This document shows, piece after piece, positions 47,805 to 62,535 of a stretch of DNA of 64,000 bases. A program made the translations under genes and the position numbers. Origin of the DNA: Ciborinia camelliae (lineage: Eukaryota; Ascomycota; Leotiomycetes; Helotiales; Sclerotiniaceae); contig JANPYM010000012.1 in NCBI GenBank assembly GCA_025890175.1, forward strand, positions 1,438,205 to 1,502,204, written 5' to 3'. Each line of letters starts with the position of its first letter. The first letter of the stretch is position 1. The notes beneath the pieces were generated by a model. The model saw only the letters and a list, made by a program, of their open reading frames with translations, was not told the origin of the DNA and did no database searches.

Positions 47805-49712
47805 TCAAACACCAACCATCGTCTCGGCAGCGAGAACATCTGGGTCATTATTAACTTCTCGTGAGCTTGGCCTTTTCGGGGTTGAGCTTTCAAGCGAGAC
47901 TATTGTATGTAAGTAAGCATATGTATCAATAGAAAGGGCAAGAGCATACCATTTGGTCGAATGAACCAACTAAAACTAAATGCCAACATAAAGCATGCCG
48001 TCAAAACCAAGAAGACTGTTTGTGGAAAGGTGCCAACAGTCTGAGCATATATCATATTGAAGATCGTAGGACAGATAATTCTCGCTAGTGCGTGTAAAAG
48101 GCCAGTGGCTCCGAGGAGTTGTCCTATTTGATGGTGGGGTACGTGCTTGGTTAATGCCGATTGTAATGTTGGAGAACCTACACCACCCATCGAAGCCATG
48201 ATTCCAGATACCATAAAAAGTGTTCCGCTACGGGTCAATGTGAATCCAAGATATCCGATAATCTCGAAGAGAATGGAAAGACGAATAACGAACAGATCTA
48301 TTGAATCAGCGCCCGAATGATATTCTGGGATGGCGAATCCTGATTCTCTGCGTTTTCTGTTGCGAGGAATAGTTCGCACGAGGTAGTTGAAAATGGGAAG
48401 GATAACAACAAGAGTAAGAACCCGAGTGCTGTTAACAACTGACATGTAAAGACTTGTCTCGGAAGTTGTCCATCCAAACTGGTAGCCTGAATAGTAAATA
48501 ATGACAGCCATAACTCCCATAGCCACACCAAAAATGATAGTATCCACAGTTGCAAGTAAAACAAGATTCGCGCGAACATGTTTGCTATTTCCCCCATCGG
48601 TTGGCCACAAAACTTTGAGAGTGGCAAGAGGATTTGCGTTCTTCAAAGTTCTCAGCCAAGTTTGATTGACGGTAAGAAGGCCGCGGGCAACATACTTTTC
48701 ACGAGCGACCTCTTGACGTTTCTGGGTGAGTGATTCGGGTACTACTAAGAGTATGAACAGAATGAAGAAAGTGTGTATACCAAGTGCGACATAGAACATC
48801 GTAATCAGGCTATGAGTTAAGCGGAGTAGCGCAGCGGCAAGTAAAGGACCAAGAGCAATTCCAGAAAATAAACATGCATGAAAGTAGGCAAAAACTACCG
48901 CTCTTTTGGGAGGAGCGGTGCAATCTGCCGCATATGCATGAGTGAGTGCCAGTCCTGCAGTAAAAGAGCCACAGAGTCCATCAAAAACCGCACCAGCAAG
49001 CAGCCATCGATATGAAACAATATCCGGATATTTCCCCGCAAGAATGGTAATGATCTCTGTTAAGCAACCACCTAGACTTGAAAGAACGAGAATCTTCTTT
49101 CTTCCATTTCGATCAGACCAAGCCCCAAGTATTGGGGACATGATGGCACTGAATATTCCGGTGATAATTGTGATTGCCAATGTAAACTTGGTGACCAACG
49201 ATTGTACCTCAGGAATTCGACATTGCGGATTCTCAGAACCCAGTATCACTGGCGCAAAAAGGAAATTCGGATCCTGAGAAGATCTCTCTGCAAGATATGA
49301 TCGACATACGAGGGTAAGGATAAGATTGAGTTTGGGCACAATGATTCCGCCGACCGCGAGAGATAAAAGGAAGAAGGGAAATAGAAGCCAGTACACCTGG
49401 ACAAATGTTAATTAGTATATATTGAACTAATATGAACTGGAGAGAATATACAGAGGGTTTATGCCACCATGTTGACCCCGCGAAATCCGCATGTCCTTCC
49501 CATAATGTCTCATCACTTCCTTCATAAATCTCTCCCTCATCACCATCACCATCACCATCATTGTTCAGTAATGGGGATTCCTCAGCCTCAGACTCCGATG
49601 GTAGAATCGATTTATCGCCTTTTGTATGCCTCAATAGGGAATCCTTTGCACCCCAAACTCTCTGCTGTTCCTCTTCCCGTTGTTCTTCATGTTCATTCTC
49701 CATTGTCCTCAT
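47805..49712 (-). CDS. MFS transporter of the tetracycline-resistance/MFSD14 type, three exons
   Basis: Exons 49712-49452, 49396-47950 and 47899-47805 (introns GTATAT...TCCAG and GTATGC...CAATAG) give 600 residues. Start: first ATG in frame with a long cytosolic leader rich in Glu and Gln and a DGDGDGDEGE acidic run. The transporter proper follows in exon 2, with about 12 hydrophobic segments. Motif A after TM2 reads GAWSDRNGRKKIL, a strong MFS signature. A second-half motif is weaker. The central loop is basic (KRQEVAREKY). The exon 3 tail is short, Ser/Glu-rich and cytosolic. Family knowledge: related fungal proteins act as vacuolar or plasma-membrane drug or metabolite transporters; the substrate cannot be read here. 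No biosynthetic cluster accompanies it. Confidence 0.85.
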
Positions 49713-50860
49713 CTTATCGTTATGTGGCCGCCAAGTACAAATTCGTTTGTCGCATCGAGTAGATTGACCTTGGTCCAATCAGAGATGATGTTTATTGGCA
49801 GCGATTGTTCGCGACTACGATGTAAATACTACAGGATAGAAGATAGGAACTAATATCTAAGGAAGGGAGAAATAATTGACTAGGAAGATGGGTAAAGTAG
49901 GTAAGTCCAAGCTTATCAACAATTCTAACTTGTCCAAGATAGGAAGATACCTACCTAGGTAGGTAGTTAGTTAGCATGCCTTTAATTGTGATTCAATGTT
50001 CTCCAGGGCTGTTTGCTCCAAATTTGATGGGGGGGTAGTAACCTATCATGCTTTCTAGATTACTCGCGCGGATTATTATTTTATTCGATAAGAGTCGAGT
50101 CCGCGAAGCCAATCCCATCGGTAGAAAAAGCATGATGATACAAATAGCTAAAAAATCAATATGAACTTCGCACTTTCAGCGTATCATACTTGCAGTACCA
50201 GGTATGCATTGGTTATTCCGTACTACTGTTTCAAGACCTCGGGAAGAATGTAACACGAGTGCTTGATAATCGATAAACAGGGATGATGATACCAAAATTC
50301 ATTGAATTGGCGCATTTGCATTTTCCACTGTTAAGGTCGAGAACAGGTGCCTAGGGATTTGGTGGTAGAGCATCTAATTTATATACAAGTACAGATTTAT
50401 TCGATGACTTCATTACTTTGAAGGTTCCTCCGTTATACATTTAGGTTTCCTAGAAAGTAAGGTAAATGTAAATGTAAATTCAAATGCAACCTAATTAGTT
50501 TTAGATTTTATATTTCCTATTGAGTTTTGATAGAGAAGAGAAGAGAACTGCCGATATATATTCTGTTCCTATAAAGTAGTTCGTAATGAAATGCCCTGTC
50601 TAGACTCTAAACGGTGACGTTCGAGTAGAGTTCCACATCATCATGCAATCATGGCTGCAGTGAGTGGCCCGCAGATCTTATCACCCAGTCAGTACGTAAT
50701 CATCAAAATCGGGATAATTTACACATCCGCTACCAAAGTGGGCTTTGGAACACATGCGAATCCCGCTCAAATTCGCTTGCTTCATAATTGTCTAATCAAG
50801 TTATTATAATACATTTTCATAACCTTCATACCCCTTTTATTAAGCGGCAAATATACCTAC
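49713..50860. other. Intergenic stretch
   Basis: Contains the MFS promoter on the left and the 3' flank of the ferrochelatase gene on the right. AGATACCTACCTAGGTAGGTAG near 49945 is another ACCTAGGT palindromic block. No other feature seen. Confidence 0.5.
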
Positions 50861-52247
<1,387 letters not shown>

Positions 52248-52705
52248 TTTGGTATCAAAATAACAAAAAGAAAGAGGAAATAACTAACACTCAACGCACA
52301 TTGAGATTACAGAATTAGAATTTATTTTCCTCACCGGAGATTCAGATAACTTTCCCACTCATCCGATTTCAAGAATATGTACACGGATCAATTTGATGCT
52401 TGGATCGGCGGAACTTTTCACTCCGAACACGCCGACGTCTTGTCATGAACCAATTGAAATGAAGAGATTTGGAATGGGTTGTATCACGTGTTAACGCATC
52501 TAGCCATCCTATAACTTTGCTCCACCTTCGCGCTCCAACGCGTCTGCCTGATTCTTTGTACATTCTCACCAACTCTAGGTACTCTATCTTTCTTTCCGCC
52601 AATACACACACACAAACACTTACACATCTTGATCTCCAAATATTGAATTATCTTTATACTCATAGCTGATTCCCACAATCTACCTGTCGAACAAAATAAA
52701 TAAAT
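52248..52705. promoter_or_regulatory. Shared promoter of ferrochelatase and Ku70
   Basis: 458 bp between two divergent starts. It holds CCAAT at 52450-52454, a candidate site for the HAP/CCAAT-binding complex that controls heme genes in fungi, and CACGTG at 52485-52490, a bHLH/bZIP-type site. A CA run lies near 52603-52620. The two genes have unrelated functions, so coregulation is not implied. Binding is inferred from sequence alone. Confidence 0.45.
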
Positions 52706-54758
52706 ATGGCCGATCCAGAAGATTGGAAACACGAAGAGGAGGAGGAAGAGGAAGAAGAAGCAGATGAGATTGTAATGATATTGTACCTACCATTATTCTC
52801 AACATCCCGATATTAACCTATCACCAGGACTATCGCACACAAAAAGATGCAGTTCTCTTCGTTATTGATGTCAGCGAATCGATGCTTACTCCTCCTCCCC
52901 CTTCCGATTCCAAGAAAGCCGATACGGATAGTCCCACACTTGCAGCTCTGAAATGCGCATACATGATTATGCAACAGCGCATCATCTCCAGTCCAAAGGA
53001 TATGATGGGTATTATGTTATATGGTACCGAGGAAACGAAGTTCAAGGATCAAAGTGGATTAGATACCTTGGTGTATCCTCATTGCTATCTTCTCACGGAC
53101 CTTGATATACCGTCTGCGCAAGATGTTAAAGCATTGAAGGAGATTGTCGAAGACGAAGAAGAAGCAAACAAATTATTGGTTCCAACAGAAGACACTTTGG
53201 ATATGAATAATATGTTATGGTCTGCCAATCAGATATTCACAACCAGAGCTCCACATTTCGGATCACGAAGATTGTTCATCATAACCGACAAAGATGACCC
53301 TCATTCTGGAGATAAGTCCCAGCGATCTTTAGCTGCCGTTCGAGCTAAGGATCTTTACGATATTGGCGTTGTTATTGAACTATTTCCGATATCGACTCCA
53401 GAGCATGAGTTTGATCGCTCTAAGTTCTATGATGTATGATAAATGGCACTATTATTTCGTTGAATTATTACTAATAGCGCTAGGATATTATTTATCGTGA
53501 CCCCCTCGCAGAAGATGCACCGAATGTAGGTCCAAACAGTCTCAGGTCTAATGGTGATGGATTGTCGTTACTCAATAACCTCATCCTGGACGTCAACTCA
53601 AAACAATCAGCCAAAAGATCTCTGTTCTCCAATCTACCTTTCGAGATTGGACCTAATCTTACAATATCTGTCAATGGATACAATATTCTCCACAAGCAAG
53701 CTCCAGCTAGAAGTGCATACGTCTGGATGGATGGAGAAATTCCTCAAATTCCGGTCGGCGAAACAACACAACTGGCTGAAGATACAGCTCGTGTTATTCA
53801 AAGGGCGGAAATCAAGAGAGCCTACAAATTCGGTGGCTCTGAGGTTCATTTTACCCCAGACGAGCAAAAACAACTGAAACATTTCGGACCTCCAGGTATT
53901 CGTATCATCGGATTCAAGCCTCAATCCATGCTACCGTCTTGGGCATCCGTCAGTAAATCAACATTCATCTATCCAAGTGAAAATGATTATGTTGGTTCAA
54001 CTCGAGTTTTCTCCGCTCTCTGGGACAAACTCCTCAAAGATAAGAAAATGGGTTTAGGATGGTACATTGCTCGAAAGAATGCCACTCCTGCCATTGTCGC
54101 CATCTTACCCTCGACCGAAAAGCTCGATCCTGCCACAAAACAGCAAATTTTCCCTGCAGGTCTCTGGCTCTATCCCCTCCCTTTTGCAGACGATCTTCGC
54201 GGTGTAACAGCCCCAGCTCCTATAATCGCGCCGGATAAATTAATCGACGACATGCGTGTGATAGTGCAACAATTACAATTACCCAAAGCACAATATGATG
54301 CTCGCAAATACCCCAATCCAAGCTTACAATGGCACTACCGAATCCTCCAAGCCATGGCCCTAGAAGAAGAAATCCCCGAAGTCCCAGAGGATAAAACGGT
54401 GCCGAAGTACAGACAAATCAACAAAATAGCGGGTCAATATATCTCCAACTGGGGACAAACCCTCCATTCAGAATACGAACAATGGCAATCGGACAACAAA
54501 ATTGCGGGAGTGAAAAGAGATCTTGATGAGGATGCAGAGGATGAGAAACCGAAGAAAAAGAAATTATTAGTTAAGAGCTCGGCGAAGAAGTTGAGGGAGA
54601 TGGATAAAGAAGAATTGAAAAATTTGGTGTCGAATGGTGGACTAGATAAGTTTAAGGTGGGCGATTTGAAGGAGTGGTTGCTGGGGAAGGGTTTGAATGG
54701 GGTGGGGAAGAAGGCGGATTTGATGGAGAGGGTGGAGGAGTGGGTGGAGGAAAATTGA
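52706..54758 (+). CDS. KU70: Ku70, DNA end-binding subunit for non-homologous end joining, three exons
   Basis: Exons 52706-52771, 52828-53433 and 53484-54758 (introns GTAATG...CACCAG and GTATGA...CGCTAG) give 648 residues, normal for Ku70. A short acidic leader (EEEEEEEEE) precedes the vWA-like domain ([14 protein letters not shown] at about 29-42; [15 protein letters not shown] near 150-165). The Ku beta-barrel follows (about 265-480, with [34 protein letters not shown]), then the Ku C-terminal arm ([15 protein letters not shown]). A nuclear-signal-like KPKKKK precedes a C-terminal SAP motif (about 605-645: [23 protein letters not shown], [10 protein letters not shown]). It forms a ring with Ku80 around broken ends and recruits ligase IV; loss raises gene-targeting efficiency in filamentous fungi. 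Looks intact. Confidence 0.97.
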
Positions 54759-55080
54759 TGTATGGTCTTGAACGGGGGGGGGTGTTTTGATATGGTAATG
54801 GAGAGTTTTGGCGCGATAAGGTGAGGAAGATTCATTACAGCTTGTACGATTATGGATACCTACTAGGTACCTGGCTATGTATTTCCCTCCTTGTGGCTTT
54901 AGCAATCATATCGTCATCTAGGAGAATATGATGAGATGAGATGTTTGGGAAAATGGAAGATTACCTACCTACCTACTTGAATATCTGTTCACCACTCACC
55001 CCCCCCTTTTTTTGCGTCTTTAGTGAATACCCATTCTATATCTTCCAACTTAAAGGTTTTGTTGCTCGTCTGAAGGCCCT

Positions 55081-55130
55081 GTAATATAGGCTGTACGTCT
55101 GTAATATAGGCTGTACGTCCGTAATATAGG
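55081..55130 (+). repeat. 20-bp tandem repeat, 2.5 copies
   Basis: GTAATATAGGCTGTACGTCT is repeated once (with C for the final T) and then followed by a half unit GTAATATAGG. The copies differ by a single transition. Confidence 0.9.
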
Positions 55131-55212
55131 TTCTAAAGCCTATACTTCAGGGTATGTATAATCATAATGAATAATTCCTTATAATATCTCTGATTTATAT
55201 AAATTTTATTTA

Positions 55213-55512
55213 TTTTTATTTCGTTTTATTTCGTTTTATTTTGTTTTATTTTGTTTTATTTTGTTTTATTTTGTTTTATTTTGTTTTATTTTGTTTTATT
55301 TCGTTTTATTTTGTTTTATTTTGTTTTATTTTGTTTTATTTTGTTTTATTTTGTTTTATTTTGTTTTATTTTGTTTTATTTTGTTTTATTTTGTTTTATT
55401 TTGTTTTATTTTGTTTTATTTTGTTTTATTTTGTTTTATTTTGTTTTATTTTGTTTTATTTTGTTTTATTTTGTTTTATTTCGTTTTATTTTGTTTTATT
55501 TTGTTTTATTTT
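55213..55512 (+). repeat. TTTTATTTTG decamer satellite
   Basis: About 30 copies of TTTTATTTTG in a row, nearly perfect; a few copies have TTTCG in place of TTTTG. Because 10 is not a multiple of three, all three plus-strand frames stay open as Phe/Leu/Tyr/Val-rich strings, none of which is a gene. Confidence 0.97.
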
Positions 55513-56404
55513 ATTTGGTTGCATATCTAAAATTCCTATAGTATAGTATATGCTAAAGGCTAAGGGCTAAGGGCCTGTAGGGACTGTGGGTATAATAATT
55601 AATACCATTAAGTAGATAGGTAGGTAGGTAGTAAGATTCCCTAGGTAGGTACTAAGTAGGTAGGTACTAGATAATAAATATACACAATCTTCCCACCATC
55701 CCATCCCATCACATAAAGCGTCGCCATTTTACTTGCATATCATTTTTCATCAGGTCATATCTTTTTATAAAAGGGTACGAGGTTACTAAGTCACGAGGTG
55801 AGAAAGTGTGGGAATCGCGAGTAATCAGATTTCATGGAGAGGGGGGAAGATGAGTTGGTCTCCTGAAGTTTTTGTTTCAAAGGTTTATTGTTTGATTTAT
55901 TAGTGTTTTTGCACTACCTAGGTAGGTAGGTAGGTGGGTGGTTTTATAAGCTAGGTTGGGACGCTAGGCTCGTCCCGATTACTCCGTAGTCGGGAGAAAA
56001 ATATACCTAGGTAGAGTGCGATATTAAAGATGTGTGTCGGTGGTTCATCATCTCAAATATCTAGAGCCGATAATTCGGTAGTTCCAGGAGTGAGAGTGGA
56101 CTTTTGATTGAGCGTTTCTAGAGATGCTAAGTTTGGTAGCTTAGTTGAGTTCGGTTATGGAGGGTTTAGTGGAGGGTTTGTATTGCTACGGGTGGTGATG
56201 AGAGTAGTATTTCGATAGAGAAAATAACTTGAAATGTTTAGTAATTTGCCATATATGCATGCACTACAACGACAATGATCAAGTCTATATCTACGATTCT
56301 ACTTCTCGAGTCGAGAAAAAGGAGGCTTTCTCTCCAAACTATCTTGCCAACTCGTGTGGGGTTAAGGCCCTTGACTCATTCTATATACATGTTGAGAGGG
56401 TGGT

Positions 56405-56500
56405 TCTTTGGGTGAGAGAGGTTGATTGATTCTTATATACGATCTTGAGGCTATATAGGTCATGTGGTCGTACCTGCCATATTGGTTCCTAACAATGTGG
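56405..56500 (+). repeat. Dispersed repeat copy B (partner at 12113-12215)
   Basis: Shares TATATACGATCTTGAGGCTA, GAGAGGTTGATTG and TATAGGTC with copy A in the same order and orientation, with scattered mismatches including transitions. It lies just left of the solo LTR and may belong to the same older element. Confidence 0.75.
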
Positions 56501-56524
56501 ATGATTAATCCGAAAGGCTCTTTC

Positions 56525-56719
56525 TGTCAGGAACTGCCAGGGTGGTTGCCTAAGACATAGAGCCAAAGAGCTAGGGCAGGAGCTACAGAGCTATGCAGAA
56601 GCTAGAGAGTATTTAAACAGCTTCTCTTCCCGATCAGAATCCTTTCCTCTTCATAGTTTACTATAATACTGTTCCGATACCTAAGATTATGATTCCTTTT
56701 TCCACTTCACTCCGTGACA
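56525..56719 (+). mobile_element. Solo LTR of an LTR retrotransposon, 195 bp
   Basis: Begins TGTCAGGAACTGCC and ends CTCCGTGACA: TG...CA termini with 5-bp inverted ends (TGTCA/TGACA). It is flanked on both sides by CTTTC (56520-56524 and 56720-56724), a 5-bp target-site duplication. A TATTTAAA promoter-like box lies at about 56610. No internal region is present, so it is the product of LTR-LTR recombination or a truncated element. Its terminal TGTCAGG is shared with the mini element at 62536. Confidence 0.85.
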
Positions 56720-58740
56720 CTTTCGAGCCTACGCTCCCCCATATAGGGTTGCGGCTCATGAATGCTTCAGAATGTCTAGTGAATCTTACAGTTGAAGATG
56801 CACAGAGTTGTCGATAGTGAACTATCGAAAGAACCCCCTTCACGAATTCCCATTTCTACATTAGAGATACGATGTCTTATGACAACAATAAAATACAAAG
56901 CTCCTAATGCTGACAGTAACAACAGAACTCCTACTTCATAATCCTGCTCCGAATTATCATCATTCTTCCAACCAGTCGCTGAATCTCCCAGCGTAGCTCG
57001 ACAGTGTCAAGGACCCTGACTCATTTTCTCTTTGTGCGAATGCACTTGAGATGGAGAGAAAATAAATAAACCGAAGATTATCTTATAGGATGAAGTTTAA
57101 AAGTTTAATATGTTAAGTGTATCGATTGAGACTGAGTTATTTTCCATCCCAAATCTCAGAAAGTCCATATACTACATGAAGATTAGCGTTTAATTGGGGC
57201 ATACTATCTTCAATCTCCACTCTTGTGTATATAAAAAGGGTCAATACTGCATCAGAAGAAAGTAAAGCAATAGTTTCCACGCCAAAACCAATTCAAACTA
57301 TGAGAGAAGAGAAATGAACCGTCCTAGTGTATGTATGGTGTGTTTCCTGGATTGATTTATTGGAGGACTCGGTCAGAGAAGTTAATTGAATGTTGATGTT
57401 GTTTGCTAGTGATAACTATAGGTGGTGATAGATAGTTAATACTGCGGATGAAGATATATATATATAGGGAGAGTGATAATGAACATAGATTTATGGCAAT
57501 AAACTATCGCCTTTCTCCGAGAAAATGCCCCCAAATAAAAAGAAGCAAATGAGCTACCCGATGTTCTTAACATAAACCGATTGCAGTTCAACAAACTTAA
57601 ATGGGCGGTGTCTCTTTTCAGACTTTTGCCGTTCTGGGATCATGAAGTTGTGTTAAGTCAGGAGCAATGATCTAGATGTCAATTTATAGAAACCATTCCT
57701 GGGTTTTTTCGTCTGAATACCCAACTTCTTGTGCTTTCCATTCTGTATTCATATGTATTCTTCAGTACGTTCTAGCGCTAGTGAAGGTAAGAATCTCCAT
57801 ATTTCGATTCCAGCAAGCTATAAAATCGGCTTTTTTGTGAGCATGAAGTTTTTACACCAAGCCGTGCAGAAAATGGTTTCTGACCTATAGGAAGGAGAAA
57901 GAATGATCACACATCTTCAAGGTTGTTAGATTAACCATTATACAAATGACTGCCGCAATCTAACATCAAAGCATGATCCAGAACGGGGAAATAGTCTTGG
58001 ATATTCAACAGCTACAACAGTTTACAAGTCGACAGTGAAAAGTGCAAAGATGGGAAGGAAGTCGAAGTGCATTTCAGCGAGAAGGTAGAGAAGGTACCTT
58101 GTCGCTGCATCTTCCTTCATTTAAAAAAGTCTTCGTATGAAAGGTCTGCCTTCTCACTTTTAGATCCGTAGTAGTGAATGGGTTGACATACTTCCTATCT
58201 CACACCCTCGAACCCAGATACAACCTTTGAGTATTTCACTTGTCGGATATACTTGTTCAAGCCATGCATTAAATAGCAAACCACGAAACCCCGGGATGGA
58301 AGTGAAAGCACTGGGGCTCTGTTAGAAAGGGTATGTGGATTAATTTTACTTTGAACTTCATCAAATCCCTCCTCCTTTATTTCCTTTGCTCCAACTTCAC
58401 ACCTGTATAAAACCCCAATCCCCATCCCCCAACAATCCCCAACAATCCCCAACAATCTCCAACCAATCCCTCAGCTTAGCAACGTATGGAACCAAAAAAA
58501 CAAGTCGCCACAACCCCAAACCCCTCGTATCACCCGTCCAAAAGTGACACGGTGCGAAACGCACATCATTCGTAAACAGGGGCGGACGATCCAAAATTAC
58601 AGATAGAGATAAGTGGATGAAGAGAATCTCTTCTGAGAAAGTTGAGAAATGAAATTCCTGTGCAAGAAGTCCTGAATGTATGTATAATAAGATGTGCACA
58701 GATATAGCACGAGAACGAAAAATGGGAGAAATATAGTTAA
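56720..58740. other. Intergenic stretch before the AT-rich block
   Basis: About 2 kb with no recognised gene and ordinary composition. A threefold CAACAATCCC unit lies near 58431-58460. GC content drops sharply after about 58740. Confidence 0.5.
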
Positions 58741-59018
58741 GGATACTTAAATACGACAAAAAAATAATTTTATATATATTTAGTTTTTTTTTGTGTAAAG
58801 TATGTAGAATCTTAAACTGATTTTAATGATATAAAAATATTTTGAAAATAATATTGGAAAGGTTTTCAAAAATTCAAAAATCAAAAAATCAAAATTTGAT
58901 TTGTTGTTATGTGTTATATATGATTGTTTAATATATTATATAAGTTATATTAGATCGATGATGTTATTTATGTATAATTTAAATATATTATTAAGCTTTT
59001 TTAGTTTTACTTTATCGT

Positions 59019-59049
59019 TGTCATGCCAAGGCCCCTGCCTAGTATGACA
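59019..59049 (+). repeat. TGTCAT...ATGACA inverted pair in the AT-rich block
   Basis: A GC-richer patch, TGTCATGCCAAGG then CCCCTGCC and ATGACA, can form a short hairpin and starts like an LTR (TGTCA). It is followed by repeated ATGTGATT-like words to about 59090. It may be the relic 5' end of a degraded element; too short to be sure. Confidence 0.4.
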
Positions 59050-62000
59050 GTCATGTGATTGATTATGTGATTATTATGGTTATATGATCAATGTTTATAT
59101 TAGATAGTGTTTTTTTTAAGAGGATTTTTTTTTTTTTAGTATAGTTTTTTTATTAGATTGTATATTTATGATTTTATTTTTATAATTTTATGTAATGTGT
59201 ATAATATAAGAATTATGTTTATTTTATTTTATATTTTTGTAGAAGATATAAAAAATTTATAAAATAATTTTGTGTTTTAGAATTTATATTTTTAGAAATG
59301 CTTTTTAATAGTTATTTGGGTATTTATAAATATTTGGTTTTCTAATTGAAAAAATATAAATTTGCGATAGATTACAACAATATCGATTTTATAATTATAT
59401 AAAACAATTTGGGGATATTATAGTAAGATTTTTATAGTATATCGAAAAACGAAATAATTTTAAAATATTATAATAAAATCTTTATAAAATATAAATTTGT
59501 AATGATTTGTAATGATAATGGTTTTACGAATTAAAATTTTAGTATAAATAAATTGTTTAGGTTATTAAATAATAATAAATTTTATATTGTGAAATATTTA
59601 TTAGAATATATAATTATTAATTAAATATTTATTTATATTTATTTTTAAATAAATTATGATAAATTTTATATAACGAAATATTTATTAAAGTATTAATTAT
59701 AATTATATATTATTAATCAAATATTTATTTATATTTATTTTCGAATAAATTGTAGCAGATTTTGTATTTATTTTTAAATCAAAACAAAAAATTTATTTTA
59801 TTAATAACAAAATAATTTTTTTATTTATTTTTATTTGTAATTATTTTAAAATTAAATTGTTTTTTTAAATAATATATTTTTTTAATAAAATAATAATTAA
59901 TTAAGTATATTTTTTTTAATTATTAGAAATTTTTTTTTTGATATAGAATAATTATAGTTTGTTGATAGAAGATATTGTATTATTATTTAAGTATAATTTT
60001 AATTTTATTATAGTTTTTTTATTATTCAATAATGTTATTAATAATGATAAGATTTATATTTAATGCAATTTCTTTTTAAGAAAAAAGAAATTCGATATTA
60101 TTTTTTGATTAAAAAAATTTAAAAAAATCAAAAAATTGAAGAATTTTAGTTTAAAGTAATTAGTTTTTGTGTTTATCTAAATAAATAATATATTTTGTGA
60201 ATATAATAATATTATAGTAATTTATAATAAATTTATTTTATTTTATAATAATTAGAAGATATTAATTTTTAAATTGGAAAGGGAATTTGAAATTGTTAAT
60301 AGCTTTATTATCGATTTTAATAATATTGTAAAAAATAGAATTTCGATTATTTTTAGTTAGAATATATAAATTTTTGATTTTAATATAAAGGTTAATAAGT
60401 TTATTATTATTTAAAAAACGTATTAATAAAAAATTGTTAATTTTATTGTTATTATTTAACGATTTGAAAAAAATATAAAAAAGATAATTGTTATAATTAT
60501 AATTGATTTTTATTTTTATTAATTAATATAAATTTTTTTTGATTTAATTAAATTTAAAATTAATAAAGATAAATAATAGATTTTTCAATATAAATTTTAA
60601 TAATTTTAAATAATTTAAAAATTAAATATAAATAATTTTTATATATTAATTAATTATATGGTATATATATTATTACAAATTAATAGTAAGGTTATTGTTT
60701 ATTTTATATTTCAATTTAAAATTAATAATCTAAATTTTTTTATATTAATAAAAAAAAATATTCAAAATTTTTATATAAATTTATAAAAATAATAATAAAA
60801 TTGAAATAGTTTAAATTAAATATTATAAATTGTTTTAAAATAAATAATTATTTATTTAGTTTTAAAGAAAATTTTAATAATTTTTTATTAAATTCAAATT
60901 TATTAAGAAAATTATAATTAATAATTTTTAATATAAGGTTAATAAGGATATAAAACAGATTATGATTTTTTTGTATAAATATATAATAATTTAGAATTTA
61001 AAATACAAAGTTAATATAATAGTTATAAATATTAAATAATTGAGTGTAGTTAAAAAACGTAAATCAAAGTATAAAAAAAAGATTAAGAAAAAAAAGAATA
61101 TTTTTAGTTTTATTATTTTGAATTTAAAAAAAAAAATTAGAATTTTTATATTTAAATAAATAAAATTGTAAATAAAAAATATTTGTTTTATTTATAAAAA
61201 AATTAATTATTTTGTTAAAAATTGTTTTATAAAGAAAAATATATTTAAATTAAATAAAATTATGTTATAATAAAAAAAAGAATAATTTTTGGTTTAAATA
61301 TATTAAAAATTATAATGTAATTATAATTTAATTTCAAAAATTTTTTAAAATTATAATTTTATTGATTTATATTAATTAATTATAATTTTATATTTATTAA
61401 GTTTATATTTGTAGGTAAAATAATGAAATTTATTAATAAATTATTTAAAAAAATAAAGATATTAATATTAATTTTTTTTGATATATATTATTTTAATAAA
61501 AATTTTATTAATAAAGTTATTATTATATTTATTTATAAAATGAAATAAATTAAATTTATATTTTTATTTTGATTATATAAAATAAAGGTTTTTAATAACA
61601 AAATCTTTAAAATTATAATTAATTATAAAAAAATATTTATTTAAATTTAAATATATAATTATATTAATATTATAATATTTTATATTATAAATATATTTTA
61701 TTAAATATTAATAAAAAACGAATAAATATAATAATATAAAATTATAATTTATATAAAAACGAAAATTATATTTTTCGAATTAAGATTTTGTTTATATTTT
61801 AATATATCAAAAATCAAATTCCCGAAAAAATTAATTGAAATTTATATTTTTAATAAAGAATATAAAAACAAAGAATATATTTTCAAAAATTAATAATATA
61901 ATATATTTTACATTAAAAATTATTTTGAAATAAAAGATTATTAAAATTTTTATATTTAATAATAATTTGGTTTTTATTTTTACAAATCTAATCTTACCAC

Positions 62001-62535
62001 ATATTAATATAATTAATATTATTTTTTTTTTAATAATTTTAAAATAAAAAAATATTTAAATTTTTATTGTTTTTATAACAAATATTATAAATAAAAAATA
62101 TTAATAACAAAATATAAAAATTAAATAAAATAATAAAAAATTTTTATATAAAAAAATTTTATTTAATTATTATAATTATTTAAATATATTTAAAAAAAAT
62201 AAAATAAATAAATTTTTTTTTATAACAATTTCGATTATTATATTGAATTTAATAAATTTAATATATTCGATTATATATTATTATTTCGAATATTTAACAA
62301 AAAATTAAATCTTATTAAAAAATATATTAATAATAATTTTAAAAAAAATTTTATTAAATCCAATAAAATAATTTTTGTATCCCCAATCCTATTCATTTGA
62401 AAATCTAAAAACAAATTACAATTTTATATCGATTATTGCAAATTTAATTTTATTATTAAAAAAAATATTTATTTTTTATTTTTAATTAATAAAATTTTAA
62501 TTCAAATAATTAAATTAAAATTTATAATCAAACTT

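Larger units (their letters stand above)
54759..56524. other. Intergenic stretch with satellite repeats
   Basis: Contains the triplicated 20-mer at 55081-55130, the decamer satellite at 55213-55512, AGGTAGGTAGG blocks near 55617-55670 and 55920-55935, and the dispersed repeat copy B at about 56405-56500. No gene supported. Confidence 0.7.

Noticed and set aside
55241..55546. Three overlapping open frames of Phe/Leu/Tyr/Val repeats on the plus strand
   Set aside because: They are the three readings of the TTTTATTTTG satellite, not proteins.
58195..58759. Two minus-strand frames next to the AT-rich block
   Set aside because: Built partly from CAACAATCCC repeats and without domain or start support.
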